DNA of 7,576 nucleotides from Candidatus Thorarchaeota archaeon SMTZ1-83. GTDB taxonomy: Archaea; Asgardarchaeota; Thorarchaeia; Thorarchaeales; Thorarchaeaceae. A program made the translations under genes and the position numbers. The notes beneath the pieces were generated by a model. It did no database searches. It was not told where the DNA came from and saw nothing but the letters and a program-made list of their open reading frames with translations. The DNA lies in assembly GCA_001563325.1 (NCBI GenBank), contig LRSK01000187.1, positions 1-7,576 on the forward strand, in the 5' to 3' direction. This document shows positions 1 through 5,492 of the stretch, piece by piece (the first letter of the stretch is position 1; every line of letters begins with the position of its first letter).

Positions 1-88
1 GGAAGTCACTGGGAAGATAATGCATGAGTCCAATGCCTTCCAGAAGATGTGGAGCCCCAGGCGCGATTTGAACGCGCGATCTCCTGAT

Positions 89-118
89 ATCTTGATCAGA
101 GTCAGCATTCCCCTGACA
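89..118 (-). other. tRNA-Thr intron at the canonical 37/38 position
   Basis: A 30-nt intron with a clean bulge-helix-bulge. The central helix pairs CTTG (124-121, exon) with CAAG (94-91, intron). The 5' bulge is TA^T and the 3' bulge AT^A. The inner helix pairs GTCAG (117-113) with CTGAT (99-95). Cutting after the second base of each bulge gives the loop CTTGTAA. An alternative inner pairing of GTCAG with CTGAC (about 105-101) exists. Confidence 0.85.
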
Positions 119-134
119 TACAAGTCAGGCGCAG

Positions 135-183
135 TATCGACCTGCAACATCAGGCACTCCGTTATAAGAACGCCTTGTTACAG
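135..183 (-). other. tRNA-Thr D-loop intron (non-canonical position)
   Basis: A second intron in the D loop. A 4-bp helix pairs GGCC (189-186, exon) with GGTC (142-139, intron). The inner helix TGTAAC (182-177) pairs with GTTGCA, six pairs including one G-U. TACTG occurs at both boundaries (185-181 and 136-132), so the exact cut is ambiguous. Strict 3-nt bulges give a 47-nt intron (137-183) and an 11-nt D loop. Removing 49 nt (135-183) gives a standard 9-nt D loop, which I prefer. Confidence 0.75.
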
Positions 184-227
184 TAGGCCGCTTTGCTACT
201 GGGGCACAAACCGGAGGTCTTCTAGAA

Positions 228-248
228 TGCATTATAGAGTTTTCGCAC
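228..248 (-). promoter_or_regulatory. TATA-type promoter of tRNA-Thr
   Basis: On the minus strand a CTATAAT box (about 237-231) is centred about 30 nt upstream of the tRNA 5' end at 205. It is preceded by a purine-rich GAAAAC stretch suitable as a BRE. Spacing agrees with the tRNA-Arg promoter in this window. Confidence 0.6.
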
Positions 249-294
249 TGGGACAGGCGAAGATAGCTGAAACGATACCTGTCAATACAGGTGC

Positions 295-837
295 CTACTT
301 GTCGTGGTACACATTGTCGATTATGATCGCATACGCAAGCAATGTCAGCCTATCCGCATCTAGATCCTCAAGGTGGATGACATAGCGGTCCTTGAAGTTG
401 AACGCCGGAGCAAAGACATCACGCCATTTGTCAGCCTTCTTTATCACTGCATAGACCTTCTTCTTGTCTCTGGGATCAGTAATCTGGAAGTTCCACTTCA
501 TCACGCCACCTTGCGCCTTGTAGATGTGCTCCTCTTGCGGGCTGTAGAAGTCAATTGACCCTCTGAAGGCTATCATAGGTCTCTTACCACGACCTATCAA
601 TGTGCCATCTGGTGCCTTGACTTCATAGACGGGTCTCGCAGCCATCAGCTTCTTGTTGATAGTGCAGAGCAAAGTACCATCCGGCTCATAGAGCTGAATC
701 TCAGCACGCAGCGATAGTATCTTTCGTGTCATATGACCAATCTTGTTCTCATGCTGGTCGTATATGTCACCGCCACCGAATCGCCAAGCTTTCTCATGCA
801 TCACATAGAAGCTTACGGTTGGATCGAGAAGACTCAT
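295..837 (-). CDS. LURP-one-related / YxjI-like tubby-fold protein
   Basis: A protein of about 180 residues resembling the LURP-one-related family (LOR, DUF567; bacterial YxjI), whose beta-barrel fold is related to Tubby and phospholipid scramblases. Visible features are alternating short strands with family-like turns, including EPDGTLLCTI followed by a second APDGTLIGRG repeat, and a late hydrophobic helix (LTLLAYAIIIDNV) of the kind that occupies the barrel in this fold. No signal peptide is seen, so it is likely cytosolic or peripheral. Its substrate is unknown; lipid binding is a family-based inference. I chose the ATG at 837 because AGGTGA (848-843) lies 5 nt upstream; the in-frame GTG at 846 overlaps that site. 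The gene is divergent from the Pro/Gly membrane protein, with a long shared intergenic region. Confidence 0.72.
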   Translation of the reverse strand: MSLLDPTVSFYVMHEKAWRFGGGDIYDQHENKIGHMTRKILSLRAEIQLYEPDGTLLCTINKKLMAARPVYEVKAPDGTLIGRGKRPMIAFRGSIDFYSPQEEHIYKAQGGVMKWNFQITDPRDKKKVYAVIKKADKWRDVFAPAFNFKDRYVIHLEDLDADRLTLLAYAIIIDNVYHDK

Positions 838-842
838 TGTGT

Positions 843-848
843 TCACCT
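843..848 (-). promoter_or_regulatory. Ribosome binding site deciding the LURP-one start
   Basis: AGGTGA on the minus strand, 5 nt before the ATG at 837. It overlaps the upstream in-frame GTG (846-844), which argues against that GTG as the start. Confidence 0.6.
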
Positions 849-867
849 AATGACTCTATTCCAGAAC

Positions 868-888
868 TATTCATTTAAGCTAATTCCG
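868..888 (-). promoter_or_regulatory. TATA-type promoter of the LURP-one gene
   Basis: The minus strand reads GGAATTAGCTTAAATGA here. A CTTAAAT box centred near 876 predicts a start of transcription near 850, just upstream of the AGGTGA site, so the leader would be very short. No other AT-rich box is well placed. Confidence 0.45.
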
Positions 889-907
889 CCTAAATCGACT
901 CATTGAT

Positions 908-1035
908 GATTTGAGGCCCCAAAGGAAGCGGCAAACGCCTGAGAAACGCCTAAAAGGCGTGTTCATCGTCCATCTGTCACGGACATGTTTATGAGGCAAC
1001 AGTTGAATAGAAACTTGCACAGTAGGCCTCAAATC
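908..1035. repeat. Large inverted repeat enclosing hairpins; possible structured RNA or regulatory element
   Basis: An 11-bp perfect inverted repeat, GATTTGAGGCC (908-918) and GGCCTCAAATC (1025-1035), encloses 106 nt. Inside are the hairpin ACGCCT-AAA-AGGCGT (946-960) and, just after it, CAT(c)GTCC paired with GGACATG around a loop. A pair GCAA/TTGC may form a third arm. Nested helices closed by a long terminal stem resemble a small multi-branched RNA, but no known RNA family was recognised. The flanks show no target-site duplication, so a miniature transposon is not supported. The strand is undecided. The rest of this roughly 300-bp intergenic stretch (849-1129) holds promoters but no credible ORF. 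Confidence 0.4.
935..960. promoter_or_regulatory. Three ACGCCT half-sites (candidate operator)
   Basis: ACGCCT occurs at 935-940 and 946-951, exactly 11 bp apart. The inverted copy AGGCGT is at 955-960, so the last two form a dyad with a 3-bp spacer. One-turn spacing plus a dyad in a divergent intergenic region suits a DNA-binding regulator. The dyad could instead be an RNA hairpin within the larger inverted repeat. Confidence 0.35.
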
Positions 1036-1080
1036 CGTCCTGTATGAAATGCATGTGATACAAACTAAGAATACTCACAA

Positions 1081-1100
1081 GAAAAGTAAAATACGGCAGA
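1081..1100 (+). promoter_or_regulatory. Weak candidate promoter of the Pro/Gly membrane protein gene
   Basis: GAAAAGTAAAATACGG contains an AT-rich TAAAATA box preceded by an A/G-rich possible BRE. It predicts a start of transcription near 1117 and a leader carrying the AGGTGA site at 1130-1135. The match to an archaeal TATA box is poor. Confidence 0.25.
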
Positions 1101-1129
1101 AGTGATGCCAACACTGTCCGACGTACCAT

Positions 1130-1135
1130 AGGTGA
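1130..1135 (+). promoter_or_regulatory. Ribosome binding site supporting a TTG start
   Basis: AGGTGA followed by a 6-nt spacer and then TTG at 1142. The next in-frame start, ATG at 1166, has no such site. The same AGGTGA motif precedes the divergent LURP-one gene. Confidence 0.55.
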
Positions 1136-1141
1136 TACCAG

Positions 1142-2125
1142 TTGCAATTCGCACAACCCGAATTTATGGACACATTCTTCCAGTATATCTTCGGCTTCTT
1201 TGACCGACTCTTCTCAACACCGCTACAGCCTTGGATTCCATGGGGTCCAGGAGACTGGTACTTCACGATCACGACCTCATTCTTCGTGTTGATAATCCTA
1301 TACCTAGTACGTCGTATTCGAAAGGGCGGTGGAAGTTCCGTAGCAGACGGAGTAAAAACTGTGATTGCGTCGACTGGAGACGTTTCAGCGGGAATGTCCG
1401 GAGCTAAGAGGCTCGGGTTCCTGAGAGACCCTGCTGACGCTCTTGTCTTCCTCAAAATAGAGGAGAACGCAGTCCAGCAAGCACTCACCGCGCTCGATTA
1501 CTATGGGGATCAGGGCGAGATTAACGACACCGTGAAAATGAAGCTTGCCAGCGTATACCAGAATCGTCTCGAGTCAATTCGAACTGCAATCGCGAAAGAC
1601 GAACAACTCAAGGAGATTGTAGCAACCTCAGATGCAGTTGGCAAGGCCCGTTCTGATTATCTTCGAAAACTTGCAGCAATGTCTGGTACTGCTGTCGAAG
1701 CTGACGAAACAGGTGGTCCGCCCAGCGTGGGAATGCCAAGTGCCGTGCCCACAGCTCCAGCTGAGGGAGCAGCTCCAGCGGCCGGTCCTCCGAGCGGCCC
1801 TCCAAGCGGTGGTCCCCCGAGCGGTGGTCCTCCATCAGGAGGTCCCCCAAGCGGCGGCCCTCCAACTGGTGGCCCTCCGGTAGGTGCAGCTCCAGCTGTC
1901 GCCCCGCCTAGCGCCGCACCTCCAAGTGATGCACCTCCAGCAGCAGCCCCTCCAGGCGGTGCACCCCCGGCCGGTGGTCCTCCAGGAGGAGCACCTCCAG
2001 CAGCAGGCCCTCTAGGTGAGGCAGGTCCTGAGGGTGGAGACAGACCCGCAGGTGGCAAGAGCACTCTTCAGTCAGAGATGCTCAGAGAGATGGAACGTCT
2101 GAAGGCCCTAATGGGCGGAGATTAG
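1142..2125 (+). CDS. Single-pass membrane protein with Pro/Gly repeat tail
   Basis: I do not recognise a family. From the N-terminus: an aromatic amphipathic stretch (residues 9-36); one transmembrane helix (about 40-57) followed by RRIRK, so by the positive-inside rule the rest is cytoplasmic; a helical domain of about 90-178, rich in charged residues; a Pro/Gly/Ala tail (about 191-295) with PPSGG-type pentapeptides repeated in tandem and then degenerating to APP units; and a charged amphipathic C-terminal helix (about 306-325). No enzyme motif is visible. The layout suggests a membrane-anchored scaffold with a flexible proline-rich arm that presents a C-terminal helix. The start is TTG at 1142, with AGGTGA 6 nt upstream; ATG 1166 is the alternative. 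It is monocistronic and divergent from the LURP-one gene. Confidence 0.7.
   Translation: MQFAQPEFMDTFFQYIFGFFDRLFSTPLQPWIPWGPGDWYFTITTSFFVLIILYLVRRIRKGGGSSVADGVKTVIASTGDVSAGMSGAKRLGFLRDPADALVFLKIEENAVQQALTALDYYGDQGEINDTVKMKLASVYQNRLESIRTAIAKDEQLKEIVATSDAVGKARSDYLRKLAAMSGTAVEADETGGPPSVGMPSAVPTAPAEGAAPAAGPPSGPPSGGPPSGGPPSGGPPSGGPPTGGPPVGAAPAVAPPSAAPPSDAPPAAAPPGGAPPAGGPPGGAPPAAGPLGEAGPEGGDRPAGGKSTLQSEMLREMERLKALMGGD
1784..1885 (+). repeat. 15-nt tandem repeat coding PPSGG units
   Basis: Degenerate direct repeats of the form GGTGGTCCNCCNNN encode consecutive PPSGG-type pentapeptides with third-position variation. That variation means selection on the peptide rather than very recent expansion. 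The degenerate APP/GGAPP part continues to about 2020. Confidence 0.75.
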
Positions 2126-2240
2126 CCTATCCTAGCCTCATCACATTCTCACGGGATTCAAAGGCAGACAGAAGTTTCTCTAGGAAGGCTTTTTGGGTAG
2201 CTTGAGGGGAATTCAGATACATCTCTATGGAGTCCAATAA

Positions 2241-2924
2241 ATGTCCAATGCCAAGGTAAATGCTGCCAAGAGTGCCATCAAGCTGATACCGTCTAGCGGG
2301 GCGATAGGTCTTGGCAGTGGATCTACTGTGGCTATCTTTGCCAAGGAGCTAGGTCGTAGGACATCCAAGGGAGAGGTGGAAGTCCGTGTTGTGCCCAGCT
2401 CATACCAAGCATACCAACTCGCTATAGAACATGGAATCGCTTTGACGAATCTTGACCTAGACCCCAGTCTTCTGCTCACAGTAGACGGAGCAGATGAGGT
2501 AGATAAGAATCTCAATCTGACAAAGGGCGGTGGAGGTGCACTCTTTCAAGAGAAGATTGTAGCCTCAGCATCCGAGCGATTGATCATTATCGTAGACGAA
2601 TCCAAGCTCGTTGACTGCCTTGGCACAAAGTTCCAGATTCCTGTTGAGATTCTCCCATTCTCACTTGGTGTGGTTTTGCGGAAGATAGAAGCCTTGGGCA
2701 TAACTCCAACCGTTAGAAAGGCTGAGAAGAAGATGGGTCCGGTAGTGACTGACAACGGCAATTTCATCTTGGACCTCAAGTTCCCGAAGCCAATCACTGA
2801 ACCTGCTAAGGTAGCCGTAGACCTGAAGATGATTCCAGGTGTCGTTGAAACTGGACTCTTCATCGATATGGTTGATGAGGTTCATGTGGGCAAGGAAGAT
2901 GGCGTCTACATAATACGGAGATAG
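2241..2924 (+). CDS. rpiA: Ribose-5-phosphate isomerase A
   Basis: Interconverts ribose 5-phosphate and ribulose 5-phosphate, a cytosolic step supplying ribose for nucleotides. At 227 residues it has normal family length and is complete. Diagnostic motifs are all present: the phosphate-binding GLGSGST (23-29), the catalytic VDGADE (D82, D85), KGGGGA with K95, the acidic E104 in FQEK, and VDESK (118-122). The C-terminal GVVETGLFIDMVDEVHVG is also typical. The start is ATG at 2241, with GGAG (2229-2232) 8 nt upstream. It follows the Pro/Gly protein gene after 115 bp that hold no clear TATA box, only a CTTTTT stretch that could terminate the upstream transcript. It converges with the DUF4037 gene, the stops being 15 bp apart. 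Confidence 0.96.
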   Translation: MSNAKVNAAKSAIKLIPSSGAIGLGSGSTVAIFAKELGRRTSKGEVEVRVVPSSYQAYQLAIEHGIALTNLDLDPSLLLTVDGADEVDKNLNLTKGGGGALFQEKIVASASERLIIIVDESKLVDCLGTKFQIPVEILPFSLGVVLRKIEALGITPTVRKAEKKMGPVVTDNGNFILDLKFPKPITEPAKVAVDLKMIPGVVETGLFIDMVDEVHVGKEDGVYIIRR

Positions 2925-2939
2925 GAACGTATCGGCTCT

Positions 2940-4052
2940 CTATTTGTACACGGTAGTGAACTTACGATATCGATTTGGGTATGCAAGAACATCAGTGGAA
3001 TGCACGAACTGGTCAATTCCTCCGAGATGATTAGGCAGGGACTTCACATCGTCACTATCTATCTGCTCAAGGATGGCATCAGCAAAATCATTGCCTTGGA
3101 TGATCATGAAGGGCCGCTTATGAAACGGAGACACTCTGTCATTCAGAGGGGAGGTAATCCGCAGTTCATTGTGCATCCGAGCGACATACTCGTAAGCGGA
3201 AGTCAGGTGTTTCTCCCTCTCTTTCCAAGACTCTGCATGCAAGACCCTTGTGAAAATCGGCGTGAGAGCAGCAGCGCAATCAAGCTGTGAGAACGCACTT
3301 CCAAACCATTTGATGTATGGAGCATACTGTTTCTTCATGAGGAAACAGAGTTTCATGAGGTCGTGTACCAACCTCCCTGCAATAAGACGCGACCCTAATT
3401 CATCTCCGACCTGACCACAGCGGCCCATGAAAGCCTCTTCCTGTGATATACGGCGCCACTGGTTAGACAAGAGATAGAACCACACATCTCTTGGATAGTA
3501 CTGTAGTCTGGCTAGAATCGGTTCTAGTGTACCCAGACCATCATGAAACACCCGCCCACTCACGATGCTTCTGAGCCGCTGTTCTGGCAGTGTCAACCAG
3601 TCCACGGCACTCAAATCTGCTTCAACATCCAAACCGAGGTAGTCCTCGAAGAAATCCGTGACGGTAAGAATTATGACACGGTGATTGACCGGTCCTTTTT
3701 CAGTTGCCACCATGACATCAGATCCATCATCATGTAAACCCAAGTTCGTAGGAAACCCACGCACGTCTGTCGGCAGTTCATGACGAAGCACTTGGTCTAT
3801 CTTGTCTTTGAGGTTACTGTGGTCCGCTTTCGCTAAGAAGACAGTGAACTTGGGTCCCCAGTCATGATCCATGGACTGGGCCGTGTCAAATCCAAGCACA
3901 TCTGAACCACCACCTAATCTCCCGGCTGAGTATACTAGATCGGGAAAGTGTGATTCCAAGATTGGCTTCACGGCTTCTTCGTAGAATGCTTGGCTAAGAT
4001 CCATCCCCTTCATGAAACTGGTTGGAAAGCTGCCTGTGGTCATAGTGGCCAT
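2940..4052 (-). CDS. DUF4037-type nucleotidyltransferase-like protein
   Basis: Resembles the DUF4037 family, proteins of unknown biological role with a nucleotidyltransferase-like N-terminal region and a helical C-terminal half. Seen here: LGGGSDVLGFD (46-56) followed by MDHDWGP (61-67), which resembles the G-S...D-x-D pattern of that fold, and a helical region rich in Trp and Arg (about 165-300). A substrate cannot be named; a nucleotide or antibiotic-type transferase is possible but unproven. At 370 residues it is of family-like size. The start is uncertain: ATG 4052 is the outermost, further Met codons lie at residues 4, 14 and 17, and family similarity seems to begin around MDLSQAFYEE. 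No convincing ribosome binding site is seen. A dyad lies just upstream, and tRNA-Arg is upstream on the same strand. Confidence 0.72.
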   Translation of the reverse strand: MATMTTGSFPTSFMKGMDLSQAFYEEAVKPILESHFPDLVYSAGRLGGGSDVLGFDTAQSMDHDWGPKFTVFLAKADHSNLKDKIDQVLRHELPTDVRGFPTNLGLHDDGSDVMVATEKGPVNHRVIILTVTDFFEDYLGLDVEADLSAVDWLTLPEQRLRSIVSGRVFHDGLGTLEPILARLQYYPRDVWFYLLSNQWRRISQEEAFMGRCGQVGDELGSRLIAGRLVHDLMKLCFLMKKQYAPYIKWFGSAFSQLDCAAALTPIFTRVLHAESWKEREKHLTSAYEYVARMHNELRITSPLNDRVSPFHKRPFMIIQGNDFADAILEQIDSDDVKSLPNHLGGIDQFVHSTDVLAYPNRYRKFTTVYK

Positions 4053-4068
4053 CTCACTGCCGATATCC

Positions 4069-4092
4069 GGTCAAATCTGGCCAATTTGGACC
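4069..4092. promoter_or_regulatory. Imperfect 24-bp dyad upstream of the DUF4037 gene
   Basis: GGTCAAATC-TGGCCA-ATTTGGACC is an imperfect inverted repeat around TGGCCA, 17 bp before the ATG at 4052. Its arms match apart from one offset base on each side. It could be an operator; no clear TATA box accompanies it. Confidence 0.3.
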
Positions 4093-4115
4093 TTGCGGAC
4101 ACAGAGAAAACGAGG

Positions 4116-4217
4116 TGGCGGGCCCGCCCGGATTCGAACCGGGGATTACTAACTCTCTCCAATTGCTATTGGCGTTCATAGGAGGCTAGTGCCCTATCCA
4201 GGCTAGGCCACGGGCCC
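4116..4217 (-). tRNA. tRNA-Arg (anticodon CCU) with one intron
   Basis: Folded by hand on the minus strand. The acceptor GGGCCCG (4217-4211) pairs with CGGGCCC (4126-4120), the discriminator is G, and CCA is encoded (4118-4116). The D arm GCCTAGCCTGGATAGGGC is at 4208-4191. The anticodon stem CTAGC (4189-4185) pairs with GTTAG (4153-4149). The variable loop is TAATC and the T arm CCCGG-TTCGAAT-CCGGG. Removing a 24-nt intron gives the loop CTCCTAA, so the anticodon is CCU, reading AGG. A TATA-like box lies about 31 nt upstream. Confidence 0.93.
4155..4178 (-). other. tRNA-Arg intron at 37/38
   Basis: A 24-nt intron. CTCC (4184-4181, exon) pairs with GGAG (4160-4157, intron), with bulges TA^T and AG^A. 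The inner helix is poor, so this is closer to a relaxed bulge-helix-loop. A competing intron hairpin CCAAT-AGCA-ATTGG is possible. Confidence 0.8.
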
Positions 4218-4241
4218 ACAAAACCCATCGAGTGGTCGGTT

Positions 4242-4260
4242 CGTTGTTAAAGCTTTTGCA
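4242..4260 (-). promoter_or_regulatory. TATA-type promoter of tRNA-Arg
   Basis: The minus strand reads CAAAAGCTTTAACAA. A CTTTAAC box (4251-4245) is centred about 31 nt before the tRNA 5' end, with CAAAAG as a plausible BRE. It sits in the 50-bp gap after the ATPase C-terminal ORF. Confidence 0.6.
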
Positions 4261-4267
4261 GAACCGG

Positions 4268-4591
4268 TCATTCTGCAATCTTCGCAGTTATCTTTGCACC
4301 CTCCTCCAAAGCATCAACAAGAGAAGAACCCTGTCTGGTCTTGATGCGAATAGCACTCTCACCGTTGCGACCGATGACAGTTGTGAAGAGGTAATCGTCG
4401 TCTGCGAAGACCTCGACTCGCTGCTTGGCATATTTCCGTCCAGCAACAAGTGTGACCTTCTTCCTGCTGTAACTCACTGAAACTGGTACAGTCTCTCCGG
4501 GAACGCCTCGGTCTTTTCTCCGATCGCGGATTGTGGGAGTAAAGACCCCTCTGACTGGTACTACTACCTTCTCACCACCAAAGGAGAACAT
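4268..4591 (-). CDS. C-terminal module of the PilT-family ATPase, in a shifted frame
   Basis: A 107-residue ORF that continues the COG1855-type ATPase encoded upstream. Reading back through its ATG, the same frame encodes FEHGVLEYEM before FSFGGEKVVVPV, matching the segment that follows the ATPase core in full-length family members. The C-terminal YADDDYLFTTVIG-like stretch (here VEVFADDDYLFTTVIGRNGE) resembles the family's terminal beta-rich module. The KH domain expected between these parts is missing: only about 25 residues separate VVVPV from the terminal module. The frame is +1 relative to the ATPase, whose stop is 7 nt upstream. No ribosome binding site precedes the ATG, so expression would need reinitiation or frameshifting, or the split is a one-base error or mutation. 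Confidence 0.65.
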   Translation of the reverse strand: MFSFGGEKVVVPVRGVFTPTIRDRRKDRGVPGETVPVSVSYSRKKVTLVAGRKYAKQRVEVFADDDYLFTTVIGRNGESAIRIKTRQGSSLVDALEEGAKITAKIAE

Positions 4592-4598
4592 CTCATAC

Positions 4599-5492
4599 TC
4601 AAGGACCCCATGTTCGAAGTGTTGGAAGTTTGACCTTCAGAGAGAGAGAAGATACCTTTGCCACACGACCATCTTCTATGTGAACAACGGTGTCGACTGT
4701 GCTGGGAACCTGCCCCAGCTCAACTCTTCCCCCGAGTATCAATCGCTGAAGTGCGTCAATTGCTGAACCTGCGTGCACAACTCCAACCATCCCAACACCT
4801 GCAGACCGGAGATCAGAATAAGCTTGGAAGTCGCTATTCTTTCGAAGCTCATCGTAGACCACATAGTCTGGACGAACCAAGAGCAGAACGTCAGCAGCTT
4901 TCTCCATACTTCCATCTAGAGGTGAGTACTGGACAATCGCCTCCTCTACCTGAAGGTCCCTAGGTTGTTCTAGAGTCTTGACAACATTCCCTTTCCCACT
5001 GTAGAACTCTGCCAAGGCTGCTGCAAACGTACTCTTCCCAGAGCCCGGTGACCCCGAAATCAGAATTCCCTCCGCCCGGGCTTCGAGTCGTTTCATGAGT
5101 TTCTCATTGAGCTTGTAGTCCTCCAAGGCCAGTTTCACTATGGGACGGATAGCTGAAATCTCCATCTTGTCGGCAAACGGCCTTCTTGCTATTGCAATCC
5201 TCAGGTTTCTCAACTGTACTACTACCGCACCTTGTTCTTCAATCTCGATGAACGATCTCCTGTCCTTCTCCGCTGTTTCTAAGATTGCACCCGCAAGAAC
5301 ATCGAGTTCTTCGTAGGTGAGTAGCCGATCAGATAGTTCCACGAGTTCCCAGTTGCCTGGCTCACCTCTCTTGGCTCGAGGAGGATTATTCTCAACCAAG
5401 TGTACACTCATGGTATGTGCGTCAAAGAACGCCTCAAGTGTAAGAATCTCCTCTGCGAGGTCCTCATCATCGTCATACCATTCTTCATTCAT
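4599..5492 (-). CDS. PilT-family ATPase (COG1855 type) lacking PIN and KH domains
   Basis: The ATPase core of the archaeal PIN-PilT-KH protein family, whose role is not established but is presumed to involve RNA. Seen here: the family linker FFDAHTMSVHLVENNPPRAKRG (residues 22-43), EISAIRPIVKLALEDYKL, Walker A GSPGSGKST (147-155), QPRDLQV, SMEKAADVLLLVRPDY, Walker B-like VVYDE (D214, E215) and GVVHAGSAIDALQR (H240). Full-length relatives begin with a PIN nuclease domain of about 130 residues; here there are only about 20 acidic residues (DDDEDLAEE) before the linker. The protein ends in LPTLRTWGP where relatives continue, so the C-terminal module lies in the next frame. The ATG overlaps the stop of the EndA-like gene by 4 nt (ATGA), indicating translational coupling. 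Confidence 0.85.
   Translation of the reverse strand: MNEEWYDDDEDLAEEILTLEAFFDAHTMSVHLVENNPPRAKRGEPGNWELVELSDRLLTYEELDVLAGAILETAEKDRRSFIEIEEQGAVVVQLRNLRIAIARRPFADKMEISAIRPIVKLALEDYKLNEKLMKRLEARAEGILISGSPGSGKSTFAAALAEFYSGKGNVVKTLEQPRDLQVEEAIVQYSPLDGSMEKAADVLLLVRPDYVVYDELRKNSDFQAYSDLRSAGVGMVGVVHAGSAIDALQRLILGGRVELGQVPSTVDTVVHIEDGRVAKVSSLSLKVKLPTLRTWGP

Larger units (their letters stand above)
50..205 (-). tRNA. tRNA-Thr (anticodon UGU) with two introns
   Basis: Folded by hand on the minus strand. The acceptor stem GCCCCAG (205-199) pairs perfectly with CTGGGGC (60-54). The discriminator is U (53) and CCA is encoded (52-50). The T arm GCGCG-TTCAAAT-CGCGC is at 77-61, the variable loop AGATC at 82-78, and the anticodon stem CCTGA (129-125) pairs with TCAGG (87-83). 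After removing a 30-nt intron (118-89), the anticodon loop is CTTGTAA, so the anticodon is UGU. The D stem GCA(A) at 196-193 pairs with (C)TGC at 134-131 only if a second intron of 47-49 nt (about 183-135) is removed from the D loop; A14, G15-C48, GG and A21 then fall into place. The U73 discriminator fits archaeal tRNA-Thr. Mature length is 77-79 nt with CCA. It lies downstream of its own TATA-like box. Confidence 0.9.

Noticed and set aside
161..175. Alternative anticodon arm CGTT-CTTAT-AACG suggesting tRNA-Ile or a stop anticodon
   Set aside because: The stem gives a 5-nt loop and does not fit the acceptor and T-arm distances; it lies inside the D-loop intron.
20..385. 121-residue ORF on the plus strand
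   Set aside because: It runs through the antisense of tRNA-Thr and the 3' end of the LURP-one gene and shows no domain-like pattern.
905..942. C/D box small RNA (TGATGA ... CTGA)
   Set aside because: Only about 28 nt separate the boxes, too short for both guide regions, and no terminal stem joins them.
908..1035. Miniature inverted-repeat transposon
   Set aside because: The 11-bp arms would fit, but the flanks (TTGAT versus CGTCC) show no target duplication and there is no second copy in the window.
1075..1488. 137-residue minus-strand ORF
   Set aside because: Antisense to the membrane protein, with a Cys/Trp-rich unstructured C-terminus and no ribosome binding site noted.
1657..2064. 135-residue minus-strand ORF rich in Gly and Pro
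   Set aside because: It is the antisense reading of the Pro/Gly repeat, which stays open because of its composition.
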